Positions 53,061 through 60,516 of a DNA stretch of 64,000 bases are shown piece after piece. A model generated the notes under the pieces. The model did not search any database, was not told the origin of the DNA, and saw only the letters and a program-made list of their open reading frames with translations. The stretch lies in assembly GCF_003990975.1 (NCBI RefSeq), contig NZ_RZJR01000003.1, forward strand, positions 310,001-374,000, read 5' to 3'. This stretch comes from Cohnella sp. AR92 (GTDB lineage Bacteria; Bacillota; Bacilli; Paenibacillales; Paenibacillaceae). A program made the translations under genes and the position numbers. Position 1 is the first letter of the stretch. Every line of letters starts with the position of its first letter.

Positions 53061-53900
53061 TTAATGGCGACTTAAAATATCCCCAAGATTTAACCAGGAA
53101 ATAGGAACTTCCATCTCTCCTATTTCGGTTTTTTCAAAAGAACCGTGGCAATCAGAACCTGCTGTAATTAACAAGCCAAGTTCTTTGCAAATGGACAGGC
53201 AATCTTCTGTGACTTCATGAGAATGACTTGGATAATAACACTCAATCCCATCAATCCCTAAATTAATTAATCTAGTTAGTTCTCTTTTAAAATCGTTCCT
53301 TTCAGTAACTTTTATAACTCTTCCCGGATGAGCAAGAATTGCCTTCCCGCCAGCACTATGAATATTATCGCATACCGTGCTGACAGAAGGAAATTCAATA
53401 CAGTTATATGATGGTTCGTACTTTGAATAGAATGCAAAACCTGCTGTCAAGCTGTCGGTAATCCCCTTTTCCACAAAATAATGCAATGCCTTCCAACCGC
53501 CGTTTTTACGGTCATAATTATAATTTAAGTATTCCTCTAGAGAAATGTTCTTGTATTCCCTTTGCATCCTTACAATGAGTCGCTCATCTACAGACTCAAG
53601 AAGCAATCTGTTTTTTTTAGTAAATTCTATGAACCTTTCATTAGATAGATCCATTCCATAACCCAATATATGCAGATTTTTCCCCCTATCTGATGCGTCC
53701 AGTTCTACACCTGATATTAACGATAGTTCATTGTTATCATTTAGCTTTTGTATTTCTCTAGAACCTTCTAGCGCATTGTGGTCAGTAATCGCTATTAAAC
53801 CTAACCCTTTCTCAACTGCTATAGCTATTATTTCTTCGGGAGACAATGTTCCATCGGAATAAAAAGAGTGAATATGCAAGTCAGCCATTTTATGATTCAT
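53061..53900 (-). CDS. PHP-domain phosphoesterase (YciV/TrpH-like)
   Basis: A 279-aa metal-dependent phosphoesterase of the PHP family. Metal ligands can be seen as DLHIHSFYSDG (HxH, about 7-17), ITDHNA (about 38-43), SGVELD, ILAHPGR and AGSDCHG near the end. The best-known relatives cleave 3',5'-bisphosphonucleotides or short RNA (YciV, RNase AM). The start is at 53900 with GGAG eleven bases upstream. The gene is visibly AT-rich, unlike all its neighbours, and it stands alone on the minus strand, so recent transfer is likely. Confidence 0.85.
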   Translation of the reverse strand: MNHKMADLHIHSFYSDGTLSPEEIIAIAVEKGLGLIAITDHNALEGSREIQKLNDNNELSLISGVELDASDRGKNLHILGYGMDLSNERFIEFTKKNRLLLESVDERLIVRMQREYKNISLEEYLNYNYDRKNGGWKALHYFVEKGITDSLTAGFAFYSKYEPSYNCIEFPSVSTVCDNIHSAGGKAILAHPGRVIKVTERNDFKRELTRLINLGIDGIECYYPSHSHEVTEDCLSICKELGLLITAGSDCHGSFEKTEIGEMEVPISWLNLGDILSRH

Positions 53901-54144
53901 TATAATATCAGCTCCGTAACAAATTTATATGAAGCAACATTCTCCATTGAGGTTAATAACCCCTTCTTATGTAACCAAAACAATAAACGAGGACACATAC
54001 TTGGTCCTTGCTTATGCCACGATAGTTGGCTTTTTCGCCTCGTTTGCGTGGCTTGCGTTCAGTTCCAGTTCGGCCGGAATTCAGTCAGTCAGAGTTTAAC
54101 GTATAGCGTATAGTGTTTAACGTTGCGCAACTGCACTCCGAATC

Positions 54145-54329
54145 GTAACGGAAATTTGAGACCCTTACAGACGTCGATTGGCGTCATCCGGATTCTAAAG
54201 GAAATTTCAGCCTCTTATTTAACAAGAATCGTTCTCTTCAAGGCTAACATACCAATTAAGCGTCGCTTATTTCCGTAAGGTTTAAAATCAGTTCTTTTCG
54301 AGTATGTAAGGGTCTGTAATTTCCGTAAG
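54145..54329. repeat. Inverted-repeat element (MITE-like)
   Basis: The arms 54145-54169 and 54305-54329 are inverted copies matching at 21 of 25 positions. Between them two further diverged copies of the same motif (GGAAAT followed by a cytosine/thymine-rich stretch) occur near 54196-54221 (direct) and 54259-54280 (inverted). No ORF is inside. The layout, two direct and two inverted copies, suggests a small non-coding mobile or structured element. Confidence 0.5.
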
Positions 54330-54459
54330 CCGTAAGACGTAAGCCGGCGAGCAAATTGAAAATGAGCAGTACACGCCGCGTTCACGAACGATTTGGTGAA
54401 GAGGGGCGAGCAGAAGCCCAGCAAAGTCCAACAAAGACTAGAATCCCAGCGAATCCCAG

Positions 54460-54541
54460 CAATAGTCCAGAAGCCCGGCAAAGCCCAAGCAATAGCCCAG
54501 AAGCCCGGCAAAGCCCAAGCAATAGCCCAGAAGCCCGGCAA
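54460..54541. repeat. 30-bp tandem repeat, about 2.7 copies
   Basis: A 30-bp unit beginning CAATAGYCCAGAAGCCCGGC repeats at 54460-54489, 54490-54519 and 54520-54541 (partial). Diverged pieces (ATCCCAGC, AAGCCCAGC) extend either side from about 54420 to 54565. Any frame over it gives a low-complexity peptide, so it is read as DNA repeat. Confidence 0.8.
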
Positions 54542-54751
54542 TTACCAAGAAGCCCAGCAAACCCCTCCCGTCAGGGGCATCAAGAGGCAATGAGCTTGCC
54601 TCAGTTGCCGAACGCATAACTACGCGGATATTGCGTGCGCTGAGCCATGATCGGCATACTTGCCGTGAGCCTCAGCGGAGCTTGCTTATTACTTGCCCTT
54701 CTGGGCGGATGCAAGCCGTCGGCTCAGCCGATGGGAATACTCGAATGAAGC

Positions 54752-54824
54752 AAAAAAAAACCGCCCGGATGGGCGGCTGCACAGAGTGCAAGTATTGGAT
54801 AGGAGTGGAGAGAAACCATACTGT
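54752..54824 (-). ncRNA. Candidate small RNA with catabolite-controlled promoter
   Basis: A predicted 73-nt transcript on the minus strand, from near 54824 to the T run at 54752. The promoter is a perfect sigma-A consensus (54831-54859). The 5' part is unstructured and C/U-rich (UCUCUCCACUCCUAUCC). A short hairpin (54778-54790) and a 6-bp GC terminator hairpin with nine T residues follow (54752-54776). There is no start codon with a ribosome site. The layout is that of a trans-acting regulatory RNA; no experiment supports it. Confidence 0.6.
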
Positions 54825-54830
54825 ACTTTT

Positions 54831-54859
54831 ATTATATGTATCCGCTTCCATGTTGTCAA
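54831..54859 (-). promoter_or_regulatory. Perfect sigma-A promoter of the candidate sRNA
   Basis: On the minus strand, TTGACA (54859-54854) and TATAAT (54836-54831) with a 17-base spacer, an exact match to the consensus in both boxes and spacing. Confidence 0.8.
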
Positions 54860-54893
54860 TAAGCGCTTACAAAATAAATGATAGCGTTTACGA
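54858..54893 (-). promoter_or_regulatory. Two cre-like operators upstream of the candidate sRNA
   Basis: Site 1 (54858-54872) reads TTGTAAGCGCTTATT on the minus strand and overlaps the -35 by two bases. Site 2 (54879-54893) reads TCGTAAACGCTATCA. They match the CcpA operator pattern WTGNAANCGNWNNCW at nearly all fixed positions. Centres are 21 bp apart, two helical turns, so two dimers could bind the same face. A LacI-family repressor is the alternative binder. Confidence 0.65.
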
Positions 54894-55031
54894 TGTTTTT
54901 TAGTTATTCAGAATTTATATGTTTAAGCTTATCCATTTCTGAATAACCTCCGGAAAGCTGCTTCGGCTTGAAGCTTTTTCTAATGGTAAGGTAGAATAAG
55001 AGGGCATCGTTCATGAAAGGGAGTGCGCAGG

Positions 55032-55739
55032 ATGAACCTGGAGACGGTCATGCAGGAGCTTGAAGCCCTAGGCAAGGAACGAACCAAGAAAATCTACCAG
55101 TCCAACGGCGCCCATGAACCGCTGTTCGGCGTAGCGACGGGCGAGATGAAGCCCATCGCCAAGAAAATCAAGCGGAATCAGGCTTTGGCCGAGGAACTTT
55201 ACGCCACGGGGAATTACGACGCCATGTACTTCGCAGGCGTGATTGCGGATCCGAAGGCGATGACCGAAGAGGATTTCGAACGTTGGATCGATTCGGCTTA
55301 TTTCTATATGATCTCCGATTACGTAGTGGCCGTGACGCTGGCCGAGACGGATATCGCCCAGAAGGTAGCCGATAAGTGGATCGCAAGCGGCGAGGAGCTG
55401 AGAATGTCGGCGGGCTGGAGCTGCTATTGCTGGCTTCTGGGCAACCGCAAGGACAGCGAGTTTGACGAGGACAAGCTGGCTGGCATGCTTGACCGGGTTA
55501 GAGCGACGATCCACGATGCGCCCGAACGGGCGAAATACGCAATGAACATGTTTATCGCCACCGTGGCCGTATCGTATGTGCCGCTGCACGACAAGGCGGT
55601 CGAGACCGCCCGAGCCGTAGGCCCGGTCGAGGTCAACAAGGACAAGAAGGCTAGCAAATACTTGAACGCTTCGGACAATATCCAGAAGGCGATCGCAAGA
55701 GGTCAGATTGGATTCAAGCGCAAGTATGTCAGGTGTTAG
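55032..55739 (+). CDS. DNA alkylation repair protein (AlkD-like)
   Basis: A 235-aa all-helical protein of the AlkD/HEAT-like glycosylase group that removes alkylated purines in known members. It has the pattern GVATGEMKPIAKKIKRNQALAEELY at the start (about 38-62), MYFAGVIADP, then helix pairs, and W/D residues in WIDSAYFYMISDYV that fit the active-site region. ATG 55032 follows AAAGGGAG. It is a single gene after the repeat-rich patch. Confidence 0.8.
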   Translation: MNLETVMQELEALGKERTKKIYQSNGAHEPLFGVATGEMKPIAKKIKRNQALAEELYATGNYDAMYFAGVIADPKAMTEEDFERWIDSAYFYMISDYVVAVTLAETDIAQKVADKWIASGEELRMSAGWSCYCWLLGNRKDSEFDEDKLAGMLDRVRATIHDAPERAKYAMNMFIATVAVSYVPLHDKAVETARAVGPVEVNKDKKASKYLNASDNIQKAIARGQIGFKRKYVRC

Positions 55740-55773
55740 CTGCTTGTTGGCGGCAAGTTATCGAACCGCTTAA

Positions 55774-55824
55774 GCGAAGAGCTTCTAAACAGTCATGTCC
55801 ATGGCCGTTTAGAAGCTCTTTGCG
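55774..55824 (+). terminator. Strong hairpin after the AlkD-like gene
   Basis: Fourteen-base perfect arms (55777-55790 and 55807-55820) with a 16-base loop. No long T run follows, so it may be a terminator of weak efficiency or an mRNA 3' stabiliser. Confidence 0.6.
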
Positions 55825-56063
55825 TCCTTTGGAGCCTCGCGGGGACGTCAGATAGGCGCTATGGATATCATTGCCTACGCAATATTTAAAATTTTTTAAG
55901 ATATTGGGCCCCTTTACTATGGTACAATACCTTTAGTTATGTAAAATACTGGGCACATCAAACAGGAATGCGCGTACAAGCGCAACTTTTGCGTTTATGG
56001 TCGGTATAATGAGTATCCGGCCTCAAACGATCACCCTGGTTAGGGGGGAGGATCGCGGAACCG
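55825..56063 (+). other. Intergenic region before the ECF sigma gene
   Basis: About 240 bases without a credible ORF. It has an A/T-rich stretch near 55880-55905, two -10-like elements (TACAAT near 55922 and TATAAT at 56005-56010) and, just before the latter, a GCAACTTTT segment that resembles an ECF-type -35. The gene start has GGGGGGAGG. Autoregulation by the encoded sigma factor is possible but not demonstrated. Confidence 0.4.
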
Positions 56064-56660
56064 ATGACTGATTCCCAATTGATACGGGAAATCAAAGATG
56101 GCAATGTGGAATTATATTCAACCTTAATGACGAGATATCAGAAGAAAATTCTTTCATTCATATATCAAATGCTTCGAAGCGCCAAGCTGGAACTCATGGC
56201 GGAGGATCTTTGTTCGGAGACGTTCTATAAAGCGTATCGAAGCTTGCATTCCTTCCGGGAGGTCGACGCTTCTTTCTCGACTTGGCTCTATACGATCGCC
56301 CGCAATACGGTGCTGAGCGAGCTGCGCAAGAACAAAGCGGCGCATTTATCCCTGGACGATACGACTTACATACCGGCAGCCCCGGCGGAGGCGGCTCCTG
56401 AGCAGGCCCTGCTCCGCAGCGAGAAGGTCAGCAAGGTTCGGGACGCCATTAACAATCTTCCGGAGAAACAGCGATCCGCCTTGATTCTGCGCGAATATGA
56501 CGGAATGGATTATCAAGAGATTGCGAACATTCTAGGACAGACGGTCAGCGCCGTGAAGTCGCTCCTGTTCCGGGCGCGAGCCAGCGTGAAGACGCAGATG
56601 GAATCCTACTACAGCGAACCTGCTGCCATTCAGACTTACGAGGAGTTGAAATATCGATGA
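56064..56660 (+). CDS. ECF RNA polymerase sigma factor
   Basis: A group 4 sigma factor of 198 aa. Region 2 (about 25-95) has AEDLCSETFYKAYRSLHSF and FSTWLYTIARNTVLSELRK; region 4 (about 130-185) has LPEKQRSALILREYDGMDYQEIANIL and the helix-turn-helix ending SVKTQM. ATG follows GGGGGGAGGAT. It overlaps by four bases the next gene, a zinc-binding anti-sigma factor, the usual pairing. Confidence 0.93.
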   Translation: MTDSQLIREIKDGNVELYSTLMTRYQKKILSFIYQMLRSAKLELMAEDLCSETFYKAYRSLHSFREVDASFSTWLYTIARNTVLSELRKNKAAHLSLDDTTYIPAAPAEAAPEQALLRSEKVSKVRDAINNLPEKQRSALILREYDGMDYQEIANILGQTVSAVKSLLFRARASVKTQMESYYSEPAAIQTYEELKYR

Positions 56661-57265
56661 AGAGCGACTGCGGCCCTCAACAGGAGCGGTTCGTCGATTA
56701 CCTGGACGACACGCTGACGGATCATGAACGCTTAAAATTCGAGAAGCATCTGGCATCCTGCCCTTCCTGCAAGCGGGAGTACCGCTTGTGGGAAGAGACG
56801 GCGATGCTCATTCGCGACGTCCAGTTCAATGAAGCGCTCGAGGTGGACCTGGATGCGGCGGAGGAAGTGAACCGCAAGGTCATGAACCGGATCTATGCCG
56901 AGGAGAAGTGGCATATACCCGCCGCGAAGCGCAAATACGCGTTCAACGGCCGCTTCAGAAGAAGGGTGTCCGCGATGCTGGCTAGCGTTCTTGCGATCTT
57001 TTTCGGCGGCCTGGTCTATGCGATCTATCGGCAGATGCAGAGTACGGACACGCCTTATACGGGCGTTATGGAGACAGCCAGCGCGATGGGCGGCGGCGAC
57101 TCCATGTCCGGCGGCATGGTCATCGACGTGCCGGTGGCCAGCTTGAGCGATCCTATTATCCTGCATGTTGATCCGGCCGTTCCTCCGTATTGGATCGCAT
57201 TCGCTTTATTGGGAGTCCTGATGGCGCTGCTGACGATGAACTGGTTCGCGAGGGTGCGCACATGA
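56657..57265 (+). CDS. Zinc-finger anti-sigma factor
   Basis: The membrane partner that holds the ECF sigma factor inactive. The N-terminal ZAS domain has the HxxxCxxC motif in HLASCPSC (about 31-38) with a Glu/His-rich helix before it. A membrane helix lies near 98-118 and a second near 175-195, so part is outside the cell. It has 202 aa. In Bacillus, RsiW is first cut by PrsW, whose gene is in this window at 13.5 kb; whether it cuts this protein is not known. It overlaps the phosphatase gene. Confidence 0.88.
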   Translation: MKSDCGPQQERFVDYLDDTLTDHERLKFEKHLASCPSCKREYRLWEETAMLIRDVQFNEALEVDLDAAEEVNRKVMNRIYAEEKWHIPAAKRKYAFNGRFRRRVSAMLASVLAIFFGGLVYAIYRQMQSTDTPYTGVMETASAMGGGDSMSGGMVIDVPVASLSDPIILHVDPAVPPYWIAFALLGVLMALLTMNWFARVRT

Positions 57266-57855
57266 GCATGCATATGAGAATGGGATGGGTAAGGCACGGC
57301 TTGACCGCCTGGAACAAAGCCGGCAAGATTCAAGGAACGACGGATATTCCTCTAAGCGCGGAGGGGAGAATGCAGGCGCATCGCCTGGCGCATCGGTTGT
57401 CGGTCGAGAGCAGGGTCTGGCACGGCGTCGTGAGCAGCGACCTTCAACGCGCGGAGATGACGGGAAGAATTCTCGCGGAACGGCTGAACCTTCCTCTACT
57501 GACGGATGAACGTCTGAGGGAGAGAGGCTTCGGAGAAGCGGAAGGAACGACCGAAGCGGAACGAGTCGCGAGGTGGGGAAGCCAGTGGCGAGGAAAGGTT
57601 CCCGGCCAAGAGTCGGACGATCAGGTTCGAGCGCGGGGAATGGACTTCGTCGAGCATTTCTCCAATCGTCATGCGGGCGAGAACTGGCTGGTCGTCACGC
57701 ACGGCAGCTTCATCGGACAGATGCTGCAAGCTCTGGAGACTGGCGTGGACGATCATCATATCGCCAACCTGTCGCTCACGATTCTGGATCGGGAAGGCGA
57801 TCGTTGGGTTCCTATCCTGCATAACTGCACCGAACATCTCGATCAAACTCTTTGA
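57262..57855 (+). CDS. Histidine phosphatase family protein
   Basis: A phosphatase of the phosphoglycerate-mutase-like superfamily, 197 aa. The catalytic RHG is in VRHGLTAWN (about 10-18), with the second His in VVTHGSFIGQ near 150. Arg and Glu residues in SSDLQRAEMTG and ERLRERGFGEAEG fit the active site. The substrate is unknown; relatives act on phosphosugars or alpha-ribazole phosphate. ATG 57262 overlaps the anti-sigma stop by four bases. Confidence 0.85.
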   Translation: MSMHMRMGWVRHGLTAWNKAGKIQGTTDIPLSAEGRMQAHRLAHRLSVESRVWHGVVSSDLQRAEMTGRILAERLNLPLLTDERLRERGFGEAEGTTEAERVARWGSQWRGKVPGQESDDQVRARGMDFVEHFSNRHAGENWLVVTHGSFIGQMLQALETGVDDHHIANLSLTILDREGDRWVPILHNCTEHLDQTL

Positions 57856-57886
57856 TTATTATTTTACAACCTATCGTCTTTAAGGG

Positions 57887-57917
57887 AACGCCGCAGAGCC
57901 TGCAGGCGTTTTTTTGC
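57887..57917 (+). terminator. Intrinsic terminator after the phosphatase gene
   Basis: AACGCC and GCAG (57887-57896) pair with CTGC and GGCGTT (57900-57910, one bulged A), followed by a T7 run. Confidence 0.8.
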
Positions 57918-57999
57918 GTTCAATCGGCGGGCAAGACGTTTAAACAAATCAATATGCACCGATACTGACAAATAAATCGTCTGGAAACGGGGAATGCCG

Positions 58000-59187
58000 A
58001 TGAACCTGGCGGAGATGCTCTGTTACGCCGATATCGAACAGTTGACCCGAATAGCCGATACGTATCGCTGCGAATGCAGCAGCCATTCAAAGAACGACTT
58101 GATTCAATCGATCTTGACGACCGTTCAGCGGCGGGAAGTCCTGGAGTCTAGAGTCGGAGACATGAGCGTGGAAGATATCCGGTTCCTCAACACTCTGCTG
58201 TTCGAGCAGCGGGCCTCTTATAGCCTGGAAGAGTTGACGGCAAGAGCTCGCTCGACCGAACCGGCGACGCCGGCAGTCGAGAATCCTCCTCCGCCGCCGA
58301 AGAGCCGTTCGAAGTCGAAGAAAGCCGCTCTGCCGCCTCCCGATCCCGATTCCGCAGCGAGAAGCGCGATCGCCCGGTTTAAACGGTTCGGCTGGTTGTT
58401 CAACGGCTTCTCGCATCAGACTCGCTTCCTCTATCATGTGCCTGAAGACGTTAAAAGCCGATTAAAGGAAGCGCTCGCCAGGCAATTCCGGGAAAAGCTG
58501 GAGACGCGCGGGGAACCGCCGGTCTATCGGGACGAGAGAGGTCTGGCGGCGGCGGACACGGTCCAACTGCTGCGTTTTGTCAGAGACAACGACACCCCGC
58601 TCACGACGGATAGCGTTCTGTACAAGAGACAGCTTCAGCAAGTTTTAGAGCTCATGTCCGTGTCCGAAGCGATACCCGGCCGAAGCGGTTGGCGCTTCGG
58701 CTACGGAAGAAGATTCCGAGATTATCCGGACCGATTCTCTCTTCTGTACGATTACGCTTGCTATAAAGGCTGGCTTCAAGAGCATTCGGATCGAATGGAG
58801 CTAACCCTGGACGGCGCTGCTTACGCCTCGGGACAGCAAGCGGTTGAACCCTCGGATCTTTACCGCTTCTGGCTCCGGCTGTACAAGAATCCGATCCCCA
58901 ACCTGTATACTCTCGTGCAATGGATTGCGGTTCTGGCCGTCGAATGGACGACGATCGATTCGATCGAACGGATTCTGTCGCCTTTTATCAAAGAGTACTA
59001 TTACGACAGCGCGTCGGATGTGTTGCGCAAGCGAGTGTTGGGCAATCTCGTGCATCTGGGCTTGATTCGCGTAGGAGAGACGGCTGAAGGGGAAGCGGTC
59101 GTGCGAATGACTCCTCAAGGAAGGCAGCTTGCCGCAGGGATCGAAGTGACGGCGGAGGATCGGCTGCCATGGTTGGCGATTGAATAG
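58000..59187 (+). CDS. Hypothetical protein, 395 aa
   Basis: Not recognised. The start is ATG 58000, seven bases after GGGG; ATG 57994 touches that site. The N-terminal part (about 1-85) is helical with a CxC pair. A proline/lysine/serine linker (about 92-120) follows, then a large helical domain with repeated W/Y motifs, and a C-terminal winged-helix-like region (about 335-395). It is soluble and has no membrane segments. The layout is like proteins with tandem winged helices that bind nucleic acid. It stands alone between terminators and the IDEAL gene. Confidence 0.7.
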   Translation: MNLAEMLCYADIEQLTRIADTYRCECSSHSKNDLIQSILTTVQRREVLESRVGDMSVEDIRFLNTLLFEQRASYSLEELTARARSTEPATPAVENPPPPPKSRSKSKKAALPPPDPDSAARSAIARFKRFGWLFNGFSHQTRFLYHVPEDVKSRLKEALARQFREKLETRGEPPVYRDERGLAAADTVQLLRFVRDNDTPLTTDSVLYKRQLQQVLELMSVSEAIPGRSGWRFGYGRRFRDYPDRFSLLYDYACYKGWLQEHSDRMELTLDGAAYASGQQAVEPSDLYRFWLRLYKNPIPNLYTLVQWIAVLAVEWTTIDSIERILSPFIKEYYYDSASDVLRKRVLGNLVHLGLIRVGETAEGEAVVRMTPQGRQLAAGIEVTAEDRLPWLAIE

Positions 59188-59211
59188 GAAGGCCGGATAG
59201 GCAAAAATACA

Positions 59212-59290
59212 TTGATCGGCATGGGGGCCATTGTCCTGAACGGGGCCGACATCGATGAATATGCTTTAGTGGGAGCAGGCACGCCGGCAA
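59212..59290 (+). pseudogene. Remnant of a gamma-carbonic anhydrase-like gene
   Basis: The frame from 59212 reads LIGMGAIVLNGADIDEYAL, then VGAGT, a close copy of the left-handed beta-helix hexapeptide core of gamma-carbonic anhydrase/YrdA-like proteins. It has no ribosome site, no upstream or downstream remainder, and drifts into unrelated sequence. I read it as the fragment of a lost gene. Confidence 0.55.
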
Positions 59291-59401
59291 ACGGTCGCCA
59301 GGCTGCGCCGCCATTGGCAAGAGATGGCGAATCGGAGCGAACCGGTTGCGGGTACGCCAACCCCCAGGATCCCTTTACGCCGGATATTGGAGGTGCAACG
59401 G

Positions 59402-59578
59402 ATGGACATGAAAGTCGCCTATGAGACAATGCTGGGTTTGGCGGCCGAAATGGTTCTCGACGACGCGCTGCGCAAACACCGGACGGAAAAGATTTACGAA
59501 GCTATCGACGTTGCGCTGGCGAAAGGGGACGCGGAAAGCTTCCGTCGTCTTACGGACGAATTGAAGACGATTCAATGA
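59402..59578 (+). CDS. IDEAL-domain protein (58 aa)
   Basis: A 58-aa protein composed almost entirely of an IDEAL domain: residues IYEAIDVALAKGDAESFRRLTDELK (about 31-55) match the pattern that gives the name. In Bacillus YpiB the domain follows a UPF0302 domain; here it is alone. ATG 59402 follows GGAGGTG. It lies next to the ypiF-qcrABC genes, as ypiB does in Bacillus. Confidence 0.75.
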   Translation: MDMKVAYETMLGLAAEMVLDDALRKHRTEKIYEAIDVALAKGDAESFRRLTDELKTIQ

Positions 59579-59831
59579 TCGCGGGGGCGGGCTGCCGTCC
59601 TCGCGTCGAGTACAGCTGACCGTATGGCCGGATGGAGCAGGTGCTGCCCGCCGATCGCCACGCGGTTTTTTTTGCTTCGAATCGGGTCTAAATGTTGACT
59701 CCGCTAGAAAGAAAACGCTTTTCCGCAATCCTGTTTTGCAGTAGGATGGATTTATAAGACGTTCTTGGCAGGATTCGCCTGCAGGCTCTTCTGGACGAGT
59801 CCTGACATCAGCAGCAAAGGAAGTTGTTCAA
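59579..59831 (+). other. Intergenic region before the DUF2487 gene
   Basis: About 250 bases without a gene. A T8 run at 59666-59673 follows GC-rich inverted segments (GGCGGG and CCCGCC), perhaps a terminator. A near-palindrome GAAAACGCTTTTC at 59711-59723 resembles a weak cre site. Confidence 0.4.
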
Positions 59832-60263
59832 TTGAAATTCAGCGAGTTAAGCTCCAATCAATGGTTTGATCTGTCGCCTTATCTGGATACGTGCTTTCTT
59901 CCCGTGTCAGGCTTGAGCGGGAACGAGCCGCCGCACGAATCGGCGGAGAGAATTGCGGAGACCGGGAATTGGCTCCAGCCGCTGGAGACGGCCTTCCGGG
60001 GCAGAACCGTCACGATGCCGGCCTACCACTACTTCGACGCCGCTTCCCATGCGGAAGTCGACCGCTTGAACGACATCTGCATCCGCATGAGAGGCTTGGG
60101 CTTCAAGTATGTCGTCGTCGTCTCCGGACAAGCCGATTGGGCTAAGGCGCCATCGGAAGCGGATTTGTTGGTCAAGCCGGAGAAGGTCGGCGATATCCCG
60201 AACGCGGAAGCGCTGCGCCAGTCTATTACCTCAATATGGAAGCAGGGAGAGAAGGCGAGATAA
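59832..60263 (+). CDS. ypiF: DUF2487 family protein (YpiF-like)
   Basis: A 143-aa soluble protein resembling Bacillus YpiF, which is encoded just upstream of qcrA, as here. It begins MKFSELSSNQWFDLSPYLDT and has an alpha/beta look with the strands YVVVVSG and DLLVKP. Start TTG after AAAGGAAG. The function of the family is not known. A link to the menaquinol-cytochrome c reductase is suggested only by the conserved neighbourhood. Confidence 0.75.
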   Translation: MKFSELSSNQWFDLSPYLDTCFLPVSGLSGNEPPHESAERIAETGNWLQPLETAFRGRTVTMPAYHYFDAASHAEVDRLNDICIRMRGLGFKYVVVVSGQADWAKAPSEADLLVKPEKVGDIPNAEALRQSITSIWKQGEKAR

Positions 60264-60411
60264 CCTTCCTGGGCAAGATGTTTAGGACCGCGAATAATTG
60301 GAAGCAGGTTCAGCAAACAATAAGCGGGAGGCAACAGAGGGTAAATGTGACAATTTGAGAACAATTTAGAGTTGCGATTCCTGTCAACAAGTGAATAGAC
60401 GATGGCAATTC

Positions 60412-60470
60412 TTGACTGCCCTTAGTGCCTGGGCTATTATTATTTATGTCTTTGTGAACAAAAAGTGAAT
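60412..60470 (+). promoter_or_regulatory. qcrABC promoter with ResD-box-like repeats
   Basis: TTGACT at 60412-60417 and TATTAT at 60435-60440, spacer 17 bases. Just downstream are TTTGTGAAC (60451-60459) and AAAGTGAAT (60462-60470), each close to the ResD-box pattern TTTGTGAAT reported for Bacillus subtilis. The boxes lie at or after the likely start of transcription, an unusual place for activation. Confidence 0.55.
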
Positions 60471-60516
60471 GAAGTCCTTAATGGACGCGACATGGTGGGC
60501 AGAGGGGGTTGAGAAA

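Noticed and set aside
54420..54565. CRISPR array
   Set aside because: The units are directly adjacent with no unique spacers, and no cas genes are present anywhere in the window.
54356..54619. 87-aa frame over the 30-bp tandem repeats
   Set aside because: Low-complexity product, no ribosome-binding site and alternative frames open across the same repeats.
54752..54893. Reading the promoter and hairpin as the leader of the PHP gene
   Set aside because: The PHP start is about 850 bases further on beyond a strong terminator and repeats; a separate short transcript fits better, though this is not excluded.
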